A stretch of DNA of 64,000 nucleotides from Sinorhizobium americanum. GTDB lineage: Bacteria > Pseudomonadota > Alphaproteobacteria > Rhizobiales > Rhizobiaceae. The stretch is taken from NCBI RefSeq assembly GCF_001651855.1, contig NZ_LNQC01000039.1, forward strand, positions 53,950-117,949. Reading direction: 5' to 3'. The notes beneath the pieces are model-generated. The model worked only from the letters and a program-made list of their open reading frames with translations, was not told the DNA's origin and searched no databases. Shown here piece after piece: positions 45,915-55,272 of the stretch (its first letter is position 1; each line of letters starts with the position of its first letter). The position numbers and the translations under genes are program-made.

Positions 45915-46296
45915 CGAGGAGTGGGCGAGCTTAGACAAAAATTGACCCGATGCGGGAATTCCATCCTCCGCCCTACCGGAAGGTCGAATGACATTGTTGC
46001 GACATAGTTCTGTTCAAACCCAGCCCGAAACAGGCAGAGTCTTCGGCGGTGCTGACGAACTCAGCAACCAGGCTGTAGGGACCTTTCGTGCAGTGTCACC
46101 TCTCGCGTCCAACACCGGACATCGCTGGCAATCTCGGGGAGCGGCCGCACTCGCCTATGGTCGGAAATCGACGGGAAGCGCGTTTTGCTCCGCATTCGAG
46201 ACTTGTTGCTGGCTAGTTTCGGTTCCGTCGGCATCCTACGACGGAGGCGCGTGGGCGGAATCCTCGCGTGAGGGCGGCCCAGCAGCTGCGACGCTA
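45915..46296. other. Non-coding interval between LysR and folD genes (convergent)
   Basis: 382 bases between two convergent genes. A 107-codon frame at 45988 has no ribosome site and a low-complexity product; I regard it as random. I see no clear terminator hairpin. Confidence 0.4.
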
Positions 46297-47220
46297 TCAC
46301 TCAGCCAATAGTAGAGTCGACAGCCGCTTGGGGACCTTCAGGCTGGTTGCTCTGTGAGCGGCAATCACGCTGTTCGCCATCAACATGGCGATGGTCATGG
46401 GCCCAACGCCCCCCGGAACAGGCGTAATGACGGACGCGACGGGCGCGCATTCGGCAAGGGCGACGTCCCCGACCAGCTTCGTGTTGTTCTCGCCCTTCTC
46501 AGGTGCGGCAACACGATTGATCCCGACATCGATGACTGTGGCTCCCGGCTTCACCCACTCCGCCTTGACCATTTCGGGTCGGCCGACCGCTGCGACGAGG
46601 ATATCGGCATTGTGGCAGATGGAGGAAAGATCTTTCGTGCGCGAATGCGCTATCGTGACGGTCGCGTTGGCATTCAGAAGCAATTGCGCCATCGGCTTGC
46701 CGAAAAGATTGGAACGGCCGATTACAACCGCATTCAGTCCGGAAAGGTCGCGGCCATGCACCCTGCTGACAAAGACCATCGCGCCTGCGGGAGTGCAGGA
46801 GATCAGTCCGGTCTTCAGGTCGCCGGTTGCCAGCTTTCCGGCATTGGCAACATGCAGGCCATCGACGTCCTTTTCAGGCCGGATCGACTGAATGATGGTT
46901 TCCGCGTCGAGATGCTGCGGCAAGGGCAGTTGCACGAGAATTCCATGGATGCCGTCATCGCCGTTGAGCTTATGCACCAAGGCCGCAAGCTGGTCCTGTG
47001 TCGTCTCTTTCGGCAGGGTGTGTTGGACAGAAAAGAAGCCGCACTCCTTGGCCATGCGGCTCTTTGCGCCGACATAGGCATGACTTGCAGGATCGTCGCC
47101 GACGATAATGACGGCAAGCCCGGTCTTCTTGCCGGTCTGTGCCCGCAGTGCGGCATTTGCGCCTTTGATCGCGCCGATGATGGAAGCGGCAACGGCTTTG
47201 CCGTCGATGATCGTCGTCAT
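46297..47220 (-). CDS. folD: Bifunctional methylene-THF dehydrogenase/methenyl-THF cyclohydrolase
   Basis: 307 residues. FolD signatures: [14 protein letters not shown] with the catalytic lysine, [12 protein letters not shown], and the NADP loop GRSNLFGKP. It oxidises 5,10-methylene-THF to 10-formyl-THF in two steps. ATG 47220 gives the usual N-terminus (TIIDGKAVA); four extra codons up to 47232 are possible. It is the last gene of the leftward sox operon, 27 bases after soxG. This position is meaningful because the sox-type dehydrogenase releases its C1 unit onto tetrahydrofolate, the FolD substrate. Confidence 0.92.
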   Translation of the reverse strand: MTTIIDGKAVAASIIGAIKGANAALRAQTGKKTGLAVIIVGDDPASHAYVGAKSRMAKECGFFSVQHTLPKETTQDQLAALVHKLNGDDGIHGILVQLPLPQHLDAETIIQSIRPEKDVDGLHVANAGKLATGDLKTGLISCTPAGAMVFVSRVHGRDLSGLNAVVIGRSNLFGKPMAQLLLNANATVTIAHSRTKDLSSICHNADILVAAVGRPEMVKAEWVKPGATVIDVGINRVAAPEKGENNTKLVGDVALAECAPVASVITPVPGGVGPMTIAMLMANSVIAAHRATSLKVPKRLSTLLLAE

Positions 47221-47247
47221 ATTCGCTCTCACAAAGAAAGTGGCGGT

Positions 47248-47781
47248 TCAGGTAAATTCAAGGCTCATTCGCGCCAGATCGTCCCAGAGGCTTTCGGCAA
47301 AGCCGCGAAGCACGATGATTTCAAAGGCTTCCGGGCCGACCCGGGTCACGTGGGCCGCAATGTGGCCGATCAGTGTCACCGCGGATTGCCCGACCGGGAA
47401 GGCGGACGGGTCAAGGTCGACTGCGGTGCCTTTCGAGAGCGCACGAGACGCCATTTTCCCTTCGATCCGGATGCGGACGCGGCCGTGGCTCTGATCGACG
47501 CCGGTGGCGCGCGGTTCTAAAGCGGCAAAAAGGCTCTTCATCTCCTTGTGGGGCATTGGCTCTTCGTGAACGATGAACCACTGCCCGGGCGAAACCGGGC
47601 GCACGGCATGCGCAGCCGGTTTGGCAAGGCTGCCGAGGAAGGACACGACATCTTGTTCTCCCGGCCGGGCGAGCACATGAACGATCGTGCCTTCCGGCAA
47701 TGGCGAGAGCTTGAGCGCAGCGGAGGCAACCGCCTGTTTGGTGGCAAGCGCGGGGCGAAGGGTCGGGCGGAATTCAGACAT
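47248..47781 (-). CDS. soxG: Sarcosine oxidase gamma subunit-like (MgdD/SoxG)
   Basis: 177 residues, the small subunit of heterotetrameric sarcosine oxidase or N-methylglutamate dehydrogenase. It is related to the GcvT fold but lacks enzymatic residues and stabilises the complex. Conserved segments include PGQWFIVHEEP and GQSAVTLIGHIAAHV. ATG 47781 overlaps the 3' end of soxA by 8 bases, so the start is well supported by coupling. It is followed by folD. Confidence 0.9.
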   Translation of the reverse strand: MSEFRPTLRPALATKQAVASAALKLSPLPEGTIVHVLARPGEQDVVSFLGSLAKPAAHAVRPVSPGQWFIVHEEPMPHKEMKSLFAALEPRATGVDQSHGRVRIRIEGKMASRALSKGTAVDLDPSAFPVGQSAVTLIGHIAAHVTRVGPEAFEIIVLRGFAESLWDDLARMSLEFT

Positions 47782-50737
47782 GGAGCCTCTCGTTCTGAGG
47801 GTCGAAGAAAACCGGGTTGCACAGACGCGCGGGGGTCGACTCGCCATGAAGGCCATTCCACACCACCACCTCTTCGCCGTGGCGGCTGGAACCGTTCTTG
47901 ACCAGCGCCAGAGCGATGGTCGATCCGATATGTGGCGAATAGGCACTCGAGGTCACATAGCCTTGGTCGCTCTCGAGCGTGGCCGCTGCTCCCTTGGCGA
48001 GAACATGCGAGCCGCTGCGGAACGATTGCTTCGGGTCGAGCGGCACGACGCCCACCAACTGCGGCCGGTCGGACGCAGCCAGTCCCTCGCGCTGAAGCAT
48101 CGCCTTGCCGATGAAATCGGGCTTGCTCGCCGAGACCATTTTGCCGAAGCCGAGATCGGCCGGCACCACCGTGCCGTTGATCTCATTGTGCGTCACATGG
48201 CCTTTCTCGATCCGCAGAACACTCAGCGTCTCGACCCCATAGGGCATGATGCCGTGATCCCTTCCGGCTTCCATCAGCGCATCTGCGACGCTTTCGCCGT
48301 AACCGGCCGGGACGGCAAGCTCGTAGGCGAGCTCGCCCGAGAAGGAAATCTGGAAGAGGCAACCGTGAAGAGCGCCGCCGAACAGCGAGACCTCCCTCGC
48401 GGCGAGGAAGGGGAAGGCCGCATCGGAAATATCCTCGTCGACGATCCTCTGAAGGATCGTGCGTGCCTTCGGGCCGGCAATCGCCATCTGCGCCCACTGG
48501 TCGGTGATCGAGGCGAGACGCACGTCCAGTTCCGGCCACAAAGCCTGTGCGCAGAATTCAAGGTGGTTCATGACGCCGGCTGCATAGGCGGTCGTCGTCG
48601 TCATGAAGAAGCGATTTTCCTCGAGCCGGCTGGTCGTGCCATCGTCATAGATCATCCCGTCCTCGCGCAGCATAAGGCCGTAGCGCGCCCTGCCGACGGG
48701 CAGCTTGAGGAAGGCGTTGCAATAGACGCGGTTCAGGAACTCGGCGGCGTCGCTGCCAGAAATTTCGATCTTGCCGAGCATCGAGACGTCGCAGAGGCCG
48801 GCATTCTGCCGCACGTTCAGCACTTCCCGGTCGACGCTTTCTCGCCAGGTTTGTTCGCCATTGCGCGGAAACCACGAGGAGCGATACCAGAGTCCGGTTT
48901 CGACGAAGACGGCGCCGTGCTTCTTCGCCCAATCATGGAGCGGCGACTTGCGCACCGGCTGGAAATGATGGCCGGTATGGGCGCCTGTCAGCGCGCCGAA
49001 GGACACCGGCGTATAGAAGGGCCGGAAGGTCGTCGTTCCGACCTCGGCGGGCGAGACGCCGCGTGCCTTGGCGATCAGCCCGATCGCATTGACGTTCGAG
49101 AGCTTGCCCTGGTCGGTGGCCATGCCGTTCGTCGTGTAGCGCTTGGCAAGCTCGACATGGCTGTAGCCTTCGCTGACGGCAAGGCCGATATCCTTGAGAT
49201 GCACGTCGTTTTGAAAATCGACGAAAGCCTTGCCCTTGACGCCGGGGATCGACCACAGCGGCTTTGAGTCATGTGTCCCTTCGTCTCCTTCAACCTTCGG
49301 CAGGACAACGGGCGGGCACGACAAGCCGAACGCCGTGACAATCGCTTGAGACCGTGCGGCACCTTCCGCGAGGCAGGCTGCGAGGTCTGTCGTCGCTGCG
49401 GCGGCACCTGCGAGGTCGAGGCCGTTCAAGCCGTCGGGGGCAAGGAAGGCAGCTTTTTCTGCCGACCAGGCGGGCTTGCCGCCTCGATGACAGGCGAGAT
49501 GGATGATCGGGCTGAAGCCGCCCGCCATGGCGAGCGCATCGACCGCGATGGTCTCCGTTTGCCCGCCGCGGTGAACTTCAATCGCTGAAATCGCCTTTCG
49601 ACCTTTCGTGCCGCAAACGACCGCCTCTCGGATCAGGCGCGCCTTGCCGCGGTAGTCGACGCCGGCCGATGAACGGCTGTCGACGATGGCGACTACGTCG
49701 ACGTGGGCCGCTTCGAGATCGCGCGCCAGCGCATAGCCGCTGTCGTCGGTGGTGAAGATGGCGGTTGCCCGGCCCGGCGCGACGCCGTATCGATTGAGAT
49801 AGGTGCGCATGGCGCTCGCCATCATCACGCCGGGACGGTCGTTGCCGCCGAAGACGAGCGGGCGCTCTTCCGCGCCGGACGCAAGCAGCGCGTGCCTCGC
49901 GACGATGCGCCACAGCCGCTCGACGACAAGCTGGCGCGCAGGGTCGCGCACATGTTTCTGCACGCGCTCGACCGCACCGAAGACGTTGCCGTCGTACCAG
50001 CCGAAGGCGGTCGTGCGCATCATCAGCCGAACATTGGGCATCGACTGCAGTTCGGCGCTCGCATCGCGGGCGAAATCGGCGGCGGCCTTGCCGTCAATCG
50101 TTGCAGTATCGAATAGCAGCGAACCGCCAGGCAGCGCGCCCTCGTCGACGAGAATGACCCGTGCACCGGCGCGCCCTGCAGTCAGCGCCGCGGCAAGGCC
50201 GGTCGGCCCTGCTCCGATGACGAGCAGGTCGCAATGGGCCCAGCTCTTCTCATAGGCGTCGGGATCCGATTCGTAGCTTGCCTTGCCGAGGCCGGCGGCC
50301 TTGCGGATCACGGGCTCGTAGAATTTCTCCCAAAGCGGCGCCGGCCACATGAAGGTCTTGTAGTAGAAGCCGGCGCCAAGGAAGGGCGACAGGAGGCCGT
50401 TCAGCGCGCCGACGTCGAATTCGAGCGACGGCCAGCGGTTCTGGCTCTGCGCCTCCAGACCTTCGTAGAGCTCCTGCATGGTGGCGCGCGTGTTCGGCTC
50501 GGTGCGACCGCCGCGGCCGATAGTCACCAGGGCGTTCGGCTCTGCGGCGCCCGCCGTCAGTATGCCGCGCGGGCGGTGATATTTGAAGCTGCGGCCAACC
50601 AGCATCCGGCCGTTTGCGAGCAGCGCCGAGGCGAGCGTGTCGCCGGCAAATCCCCGTAGCGGCCTGCCGTCGAAGGTGAAGGAAAGCGGCGCGTTGCGAT
50701 CGACAAGACCGCCCTTGGTCAAACGGTAGGAACTCAT
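47774..50737 (-). CDS. soxA: Sarcosine oxidase alpha subunit-like (MgdC/SoxA)
   Basis: 987 residues. N-terminal segment with FDGRPLRGFAGDTLASAL (2Fe-2S-ferredoxin-like fold without the cluster cysteines), a pyridine-nucleotide/FAD domain (VIGAGPTGLAAALTAGR at about 172-188), and a C-terminal GcvT-like domain of about 380 residues where tetrahydrofolate accepts the methylene group (EINGTVVPADLGFG). The holoenzyme oxidises an N-methyl amino acid to the amine plus 5,10-methylene-THF. Overlaps of 4 bases with soxD and 8 with soxG show tight coupling. In the present context the substrate may be N-methylglutamate rather than sarcosine. Confidence 0.93.
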   Translation of the reverse strand: MSSYRLTKGGLVDRNAPLSFTFDGRPLRGFAGDTLASALLANGRMLVGRSFKYHRPRGILTAGAAEPNALVTIGRGGRTEPNTRATMQELYEGLEAQSQNRWPSLEFDVGALNGLLSPFLGAGFYYKTFMWPAPLWEKFYEPVIRKAAGLGKASYESDPDAYEKSWAHCDLLVIGAGPTGLAAALTAGRAGARVILVDEGALPGGSLLFDTATIDGKAAADFARDASAELQSMPNVRLMMRTTAFGWYDGNVFGAVERVQKHVRDPARQLVVERLWRIVARHALLASGAEERPLVFGGNDRPGVMMASAMRTYLNRYGVAPGRATAIFTTDDSGYALARDLEAAHVDVVAIVDSRSSAGVDYRGKARLIREAVVCGTKGRKAISAIEVHRGGQTETIAVDALAMAGGFSPIIHLACHRGGKPAWSAEKAAFLAPDGLNGLDLAGAAAATTDLAACLAEGAARSQAIVTAFGLSCPPVVLPKVEGDEGTHDSKPLWSIPGVKGKAFVDFQNDVHLKDIGLAVSEGYSHVELAKRYTTNGMATDQGKLSNVNAIGLIAKARGVSPAEVGTTTFRPFYTPVSFGALTGAHTGHHFQPVRKSPLHDWAKKHGAVFVETGLWYRSSWFPRNGEQTWRESVDREVLNVRQNAGLCDVSMLGKIEISGSDAAEFLNRVYCNAFLKLPVGRARYGLMLREDGMIYDDGTTSRLEENRFFMTTTTAYAAGVMNHLEFCAQALWPELDVRLASITDQWAQMAIAGPKARTILQRIVDEDISDAAFPFLAAREVSLFGGALHGCLFQISFSGELAYELAVPAGYGESVADALMEAGRDHGIMPYGVETLSVLRIEKGHVTHNEINGTVVPADLGFGKMVSASKPDFIGKAMLQREGLAASDRPQLVGVVPLDPKQSFRSGSHVLAKGAAATLESDQGYVTSSAYSPHIGSTIALALVKNGSSRHGEEVVVWNGLHGESTPARLCNPVFFDPQNERLHV

Positions 50738-51012
50738 GTGCGCGCCTCCGATCGAGCGCGGTCAGCCGCATCGCGGCTCGCAGCCACCTCATGCGTCACG
50801 GTGTCCCGCGTGACGACGATCCAACGGCGGCAACCGGAGGTATGGTGCCAATATTCCTCATAGGCGCCGCGCGGGTTGTCGCGAAGGTAGACATAGTCGA
50901 ACCAATCGACGGCATCCGCATCTGCTGCTGGACGCGCCAGAGCCGCTCCCTTGATCGTGAATTCTTCCTTTGGTCTTTGCCCGCAGTGGGGGCAGGGCAC
51001 GAGGCTTGCCAT
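50734..51012 (-). CDS. soxD: Sarcosine oxidase delta subunit-like (MgdB/SoxD)
   Basis: 92 residues. Zinc-binding pattern CPHCG (7-11) plus a histidine-cysteine pair in WHHTSGC (about 55-61), as in SoxD. It also carries WFDYVYLRDNPRG, the family core. It is a structural subunit. It lies 24 bases after soxB and overlaps soxA by 4 bases. Confidence 0.92.
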   Translation of the reverse strand: MASLVPCPHCGQRPKEEFTIKGAALARPAADADAVDWFDYVYLRDNPRGAYEEYWHHTSGCRRWIVVTRDTVTHEVAASRDAADRARSEART

Positions 51013-51036
51013 TTCGGAATTTCCTTGGTCGCGAAA

Positions 51037-52287
51037 TCAGTGAAGATTGGGCTGGGCGCCCTGGCCCTTCTCGTCGATGAGGTAGCCGCGCTCAAAACGG
51101 TCGAGCCGGAAGGCGGCGGCGGTCTCCTGCGGGGTGCCGCGCGCGATCAGATGCGCAAAGCAGAAGCCGGAGGCGGGCGTCGCCTTGAAGCCGCCGTAGC
51201 ACCAGCCCGCGTTCAGATAGAGATTGTCGATCGGCGTCCGGTCGATGATCGGCGAGCCATCCATCGACATATCCATGATGCCGCCCCATGAACGCAGCAC
51301 GCGGACCCGCGACAGCGCCGGAATCATCGCCTTGCCGGCTTCCGCGACGTGTTCGACGGTCGCAAGGTTGCCGCGCTGCGCATAGGAATTGTAGCCGTCG
51401 AGGTCGCCGCCGAAGACAAGGCCACCCTTGTCCGATTGCGAAACGTAGAAATGCCCGGCTCCGAACGTGACCACACCGTCGATGAAGGGCTTCAAACCTT
51501 CCGACACGAAGGCCTGAAGTACATGGCTTTCGATCGGCAGCTTGAGGCCGGCCATTTCTGCCACCTGAGACGAATTACCGGCCGCTGCCAGCGCCAAGGT
51601 ATTGCAGCCGATGAAGCCGCGGCTGGTGTCGACGCCCGTCACGCGGCCGTTTTCGCGACGGATCCCGGTCACCTCACAGCCCTGGATGACATCGACGCCG
51701 CGGCTGTCGGCACCGCGGGCATACCCCCAGGCGACCGCATCGTGTCGGACCGTGCCGCCGCGCCTCTGCAACAGCCCCCCTCGGATGGGAAAGCGGGCAT
51801 TGTCGAAGTCGAGGAAAGGCAACATCTTGCGCACCGCCTCCCGATCCAGGAGTTCGGCATCGACGCCATGCAGCCGCATCGCGTTGCCACGCCGCGTATA
51901 GGCGTCGCGCTGGGCGTCGGAATGATAGAGGTTCAGGACCCCGCGCTGCGAGACCATGGCGTTGAAATTGAAATCCTGCTCCAGCCCCTCCCAGAGCTTC
52001 ATGGAAAGCTCGTAAAACGGATTGTTGCCGGGGAGCAGATAGTTGGAGCGGATGATCGTCGTGTTGCGGCCGACATTGCCCGAGCCGATATAGTTCTTCT
52101 CCAGCACCGCGACCTTGGTGATGCCGAATTCCTTGGCGAGGTAATAGGCCGTCGCAAGGCCATGGCCGCCGCCTCCGACAATGATGACGTCGTAATGCGA
52201 TTTGGGTTCCGGCTGGCGCCAGGCGGGTGCCCAGTTCCTGTTTCCGCGCAGGCCATTGAGAAGGATGGAAAGTGCAGAGTAGCGCAT
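51037..52287 (-). CDS. soxB: Sarcosine oxidase beta subunit-like (MgdA/SoxB)
   Basis: 416 residues, FAD-dependent amine oxidase of the DAO family. The dinucleotide-binding motif IIVGGGGHGLATAYYL is at 35-50. The conserved RHDAVAWGYA around H182 is, in the family, the site of covalent FMN attachment. ATG 52287 gives the typical N-terminus MRYSALSILLNGL; longer frames upstream are not family-like. It is the first gene of the leftward soxBDAG-folD operon and faces glxA across 92 bases. It oxidises the N-methyl group of sarcosine or, as argued in the findings, N-methylglutamate. Confidence 0.93.
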   Translation of the reverse strand: MRYSALSILLNGLRGNRNWAPAWRQPEPKSHYDVIIVGGGGHGLATAYYLAKEFGITKVAVLEKNYIGSGNVGRNTTIIRSNYLLPGNNPFYELSMKLWEGLEQDFNFNAMVSQRGVLNLYHSDAQRDAYTRRGNAMRLHGVDAELLDREAVRKMLPFLDFDNARFPIRGGLLQRRGGTVRHDAVAWGYARGADSRGVDVIQGCEVTGIRRENGRVTGVDTSRGFIGCNTLALAAAGNSSQVAEMAGLKLPIESHVLQAFVSEGLKPFIDGVVTFGAGHFYVSQSDKGGLVFGGDLDGYNSYAQRGNLATVEHVAEAGKAMIPALSRVRVLRSWGGIMDMSMDGSPIIDRTPIDNLYLNAGWCYGGFKATPASGFCFAHLIARGTPQETAAAFRLDRFERGYLIDEKGQGAQPNLH

Positions 52288-52379
52288 GGATGCCGCCCCA
52301 TAAGAAATCCTAGGAGAAGCTAGCACCTGAATCGCCGATCGACTTGCAAATATAGGACCCATCAATGTAAGAATCGGGC

Positions 52380-53351
52380 ATGGTTCTTTCGGACGGCAAG
52401 AACACTCAGAGGATCGGCTTCCTGTTGGTTCGAAATTTCGCGCTGATGAGCTATGCATCGGCGACGGAGCCGCTGCGTGCGGCCAATCTTCTCGCCGGCG
52501 GAATGCTCTACCAGGTCGTCCCCCTGGCGCAGGAGGAAGGACCGATTACATCATCCTCCGGCGTATCGATCGGTTGCACGGGCTTGGAGAGCGAGGGGGA
52601 AACCTGCCATACCGTCTTCGTTTGCGCGGGCGGCGAGCCATCCGATTGGGCGGATACGTCTGCGTCGCACACGACGCTACGGCGGCTGTCGCGTCTCGGC
52701 GTTCGGATCGGCGGCATTTCCAGCGGGGCCTTCGTGCTCGCCGCTGCCGGCCTGCTCGACAACCGAGACTTCACAATTCACTGGGAACACGCACCTGCGC
52801 TCAAAGAGGCTTTTCCGCATCTCAACCCGCGACACGCGCGCTTTGTGCTCGACAGTGGGGTAGCGACCTGCGGCGGCGGGGTGGCGCCGCTTGACATGAT
52901 GCATGCCATGATATCCGAACGACTCGGTGCCGATTTTGCCCGCCGGGTCAGCGACTGGTATCTGCACGCGGCTGTCGCCGAGCCTGCAGCTCCTCAGCGC
53001 GGTTCGGTCGCCGAGCGGTTCGGGACCAATCATCCCGCCCTCCTGACCGTCCTCGAGAAGATGGAGACGGCGATCGAACGGCCGCTCGACCGGACCAGCA
53101 TGGCTCGGCTGGCCGGTGTCAGCCCGCGGCATCTCGATCGGCTTTTCAAGGAACATCGCGGGCTCGGCTTTCTAGAAACCTACCGCGAGATCCGGCTGCG
53201 CCACGCCCGCCGGCTGTTGCAGCAGAGCCCGCTCTCCATTCCGGAGATCGCCTACGCCACCGGCTTTTCCAGCCCCGCACATTTTTCGAACGCGTTCAAG
53301 CGCCTGTTTGCGGAGACGCCGGGAAGCCTGCGCCGCCGGGACAGAACATAG
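52380..53351 (+). CDS. glxA: GlxA-type AraC-family regulator with DJ-1/PfpI domain
   Basis: 323 residues. Residues 10-180 form a class-I amidotransferase-like (DJ-1/PfpI) domain (GFLLVRNFALMSYASA, GGISSGAFVLA); in place of the catalytic cysteine it has GISSGAF, so it is a sensor, not an enzyme. Residues about 225-320 carry two AraC helix-turn-helix motifs (MARLAGVSPRHLDRLF; IPEIAYATGFSSPAHFSNAF). It lies between the divergent sox operon and the glxBCD-glnT genes and probably controls both. The ligand is likely an amino acid derivative of the pathway. Confidence 0.9.
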   Translation: MVLSDGKNTQRIGFLLVRNFALMSYASATEPLRAANLLAGGMLYQVVPLAQEEGPITSSSGVSIGCTGLESEGETCHTVFVCAGGEPSDWADTSASHTTLRRLSRLGVRIGGISSGAFVLAAAGLLDNRDFTIHWEHAPALKEAFPHLNPRHARFVLDSGVATCGGGVAPLDMMHAMISERLGADFARRVSDWYLHAAVAEPAAPQRGSVAERFGTNHPALLTVLEKMETAIERPLDRTSMARLAGVSPRHLDRLFKEHRGLGFLETYREIRLRHARRLLQQSPLSIPEIAYATGFSSPAHFSNAFKRLFAETPGSLRRRDRT

Positions 53352-53626
53352 CCCTTCTTCATTTGGCAATAGCTGACGACACGCAATTGCACGGCGATGA
53401 CCTGAACTTCGGCCCCTGCACGCGAGCGTAGGCCAGGCCGCGTCACATCTCTCTCATCTCCTGCTGCGAGCACTCAGGGATCTCTGTTTTGGAGCGCCGG
53501 CTCGCCGCCGGATGAGGTTTTCGCAGTCAGTATTTATTGCCTCCTAAGAAAAAAATATTCGTGCCAGTTGATCGACGAAAAGGGCCGTGGTACCAATTTT
53601 TCATGCACAAACGGAGGGACTGCGCG

Positions 53627-54532
53627 ATGTGCGGCATTGTTGGTTTGTTTCTGAAGGATAGCAGGCTTGAGCCTCAGCTTGGCCAACTGCTTTCGGACAT
53701 GCTGATTACCATGACTGATCGGGGCCCCGACTCCGCGGGGATCGCCATCTATGGGCCCGCGACAGACGGCAGGGCGAAGGTAACGATCCAGTCGGCCAAA
53801 CCTGCCGTCGATTTCGCAGACCTTGAACGGGACCTCGCTGAAGCAGGTCTGCCGGCTCGCGTCGCCATCAAGAGCACCCACGCTATCATCTCGGTTGCGG
53901 CGGCCAGGCTCGCGGATGTTCGCTCCGTTCTCGCTTCCATTCGCCCGGATGTGCGCGTCATGGGTTCGGGCGACAGCGTCGAGATCTACAAGGAGATCGG
54001 CCTGCCAAAGGACGTCGTTGCTCGCTTCGACGCCCGCTCAATGAGCGGTACGCATGGCATCGGCCACACCCGCATGGCGACGGAATCGGCGGTCACGACC
54101 CTTGGCGCGCACCCGTTCTCGACGGGGTCGGACCAATGCCTGGTGCACAATGGCTCACTGTCGAACCACAACAATCTGCGCCGCGAGCTGATCCGCGAGG
54201 GCATGGCCTTCGAGACGCAGAACGACTCGGAAGTGGCTGCCGCCTACCTGACAGCGGAAATGGCCAAAGGCAAGAATCTGGGCGAGGCGTTGACGACCGC
54301 GCTCGACGATCTCGACGGCTTCTTCACCTTCGTGGTCGGCACCAAGTCCGGTTTCGGCGTCGTGCGTGACCCGATCGCCTGCAAGCCGGCGGTCATGGCC
54401 GAAACCGACCAGTATGTCGCCTTCGGTTCCGAATACCGGGCACTCGTCAACCTGCCGGGCATCGAAGACGCGCGCGTCTGGGAGCCGGAGCCCGCCACCG
54501 TCTATTTCTGGGATCATGAGAAGGCTGCATAA
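53627..54532 (+). CDS. glxB: Class II glutamine amidotransferase (GlxB/MgsA)
   Basis: 301 residues. Ntn-type glutaminase domain with catalytic C2 exposed by processing of the initiator (MCGIVGLF), RMATESAVTT and the NGSLSN oxyanion segment. It corresponds to the amidotransferase domain of glutamate synthase, or to MgsA of N-methylglutamate synthase. ATG 53627 is required so that cysteine is residue 2; GGAGG lies about 10 bases upstream. The 275-base gap after glxA contains an AT-rich promoter-like segment (53530-53580). glxC starts 2 bases after its stop. Confidence 0.92.
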   Translation: MCGIVGLFLKDSRLEPQLGQLLSDMLITMTDRGPDSAGIAIYGPATDGRAKVTIQSAKPAVDFADLERDLAEAGLPARVAIKSTHAIISVAAARLADVRSVLASIRPDVRVMGSGDSVEIYKEIGLPKDVVARFDARSMSGTHGIGHTRMATESAVTTLGAHPFSTGSDQCLVHNGSLSNHNNLRRELIREGMAFETQNDSEVAAAYLTAEMAKGKNLGEALTTALDDLDGFFTFVVGTKSGFGVVRDPIACKPAVMAETDQYVAFGSEYRALVNLPGIEDARVWEPEPATVYFWDHEKAA

Positions 54533-54534
54533 CC

Positions 54535-55257
54535 ATGGACGCCAGCGTAAAACGAGAAAGTCTGGAAGCGATGCGCGTTTTCGATCTTGCCAGCACTCCG
54601 CTGCGCGAACTGAACAGCGCGCTGCACGCCATCGCGCCGGGCACGAATGACACGAACTTCGAAGTCGTCAATCCGCGCGGCAGCCATGCCGTTGCCGTCG
54701 GGATCGACCAGCCGGTCACCGTCAATGTGCGCGGCAGCGTCGGCTACTATTGTGCCGGCATGAATGACGGCGGCACCGTAACCGTCCACGGCTCGGCAGG
54801 TCCGGGTGTCGCCGAAAACATGATGTCCGGCACGGTCGTCATAGAAGGCGACGCCTCGCAATATGCCGGCGCCACCGGACGCGGTGGCCTGCTCGTCATC
54901 AAAGGCAATGCCGCGTCGCGTTGCGGCATCTCGATGAAGGGCATCGATATCGTCGTCCACGGCAGCATCGGCCACATGTCGGCCTTCATGGGCCAGTCCG
55001 GCCATCTCGTCGTGCTCGGCGATGCCGGCGATGCGTTGGGTGACAGTCTCTATGAGGCGAAGCTCTTCGTGCGCGGGAGCGTCAAGAGCCTCGGCGCCGA
55101 TTGCATCGAGAAGGAAATGCGTCCGGAGCACCTCAAGAAGCTCGCCGAGTTGCTGGACAGAGCGGGCGTCAAGAATGTGCGGCCGGAAGAGTTCAAGCGC
55201 TACGGCTCGGCGCGCAAGCTCTACAACTTCAACATCGACAACGCTGACGCGTACTAA
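54535..55257 (+). CDS. glxC: Glutamate synthase alpha-like GXGXG domain protein (GlxC/MgsB)
   Basis: 240 residues, a right-handed beta-helix with repeated G-x-x-x-G turns (VNVRGSVGYY, VTVHGSAGPGV, VVIEGDASQY, VVHGSIGHM), the C-terminal structural domain of glutamate synthase as a separate protein. It links the amidotransferase GlxB and the FMN subunit GlxD. It starts 2 bases after glxB and ends 15 bases before glxD; the three are one operon. Equivalent to MgsB. Confidence 0.92.
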   Translation: MDASVKRESLEAMRVFDLASTPLRELNSALHAIAPGTNDTNFEVVNPRGSHAVAVGIDQPVTVNVRGSVGYYCAGMNDGGTVTVHGSAGPGVAENMMSGTVVIEGDASQYAGATGRGGLLVIKGNAASRCGISMKGIDIVVHGSIGHMSAFMGQSGHLVVLGDAGDALGDSLYEAKLFVRGSVKSLGADCIEKEMRPEHLKKLAELLDRAGVKNVRPEEFKRYGSARKLYNFNIDNADAY

Positions 55258-55272
55258 AGGCGAGGGACTATC

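Noticed and set aside
45988..46311. 107-codon rightward frame before folD
   Set aside because: Serine/alanine-rich random-looking product, no ribosome site, overlaps the end of folD.
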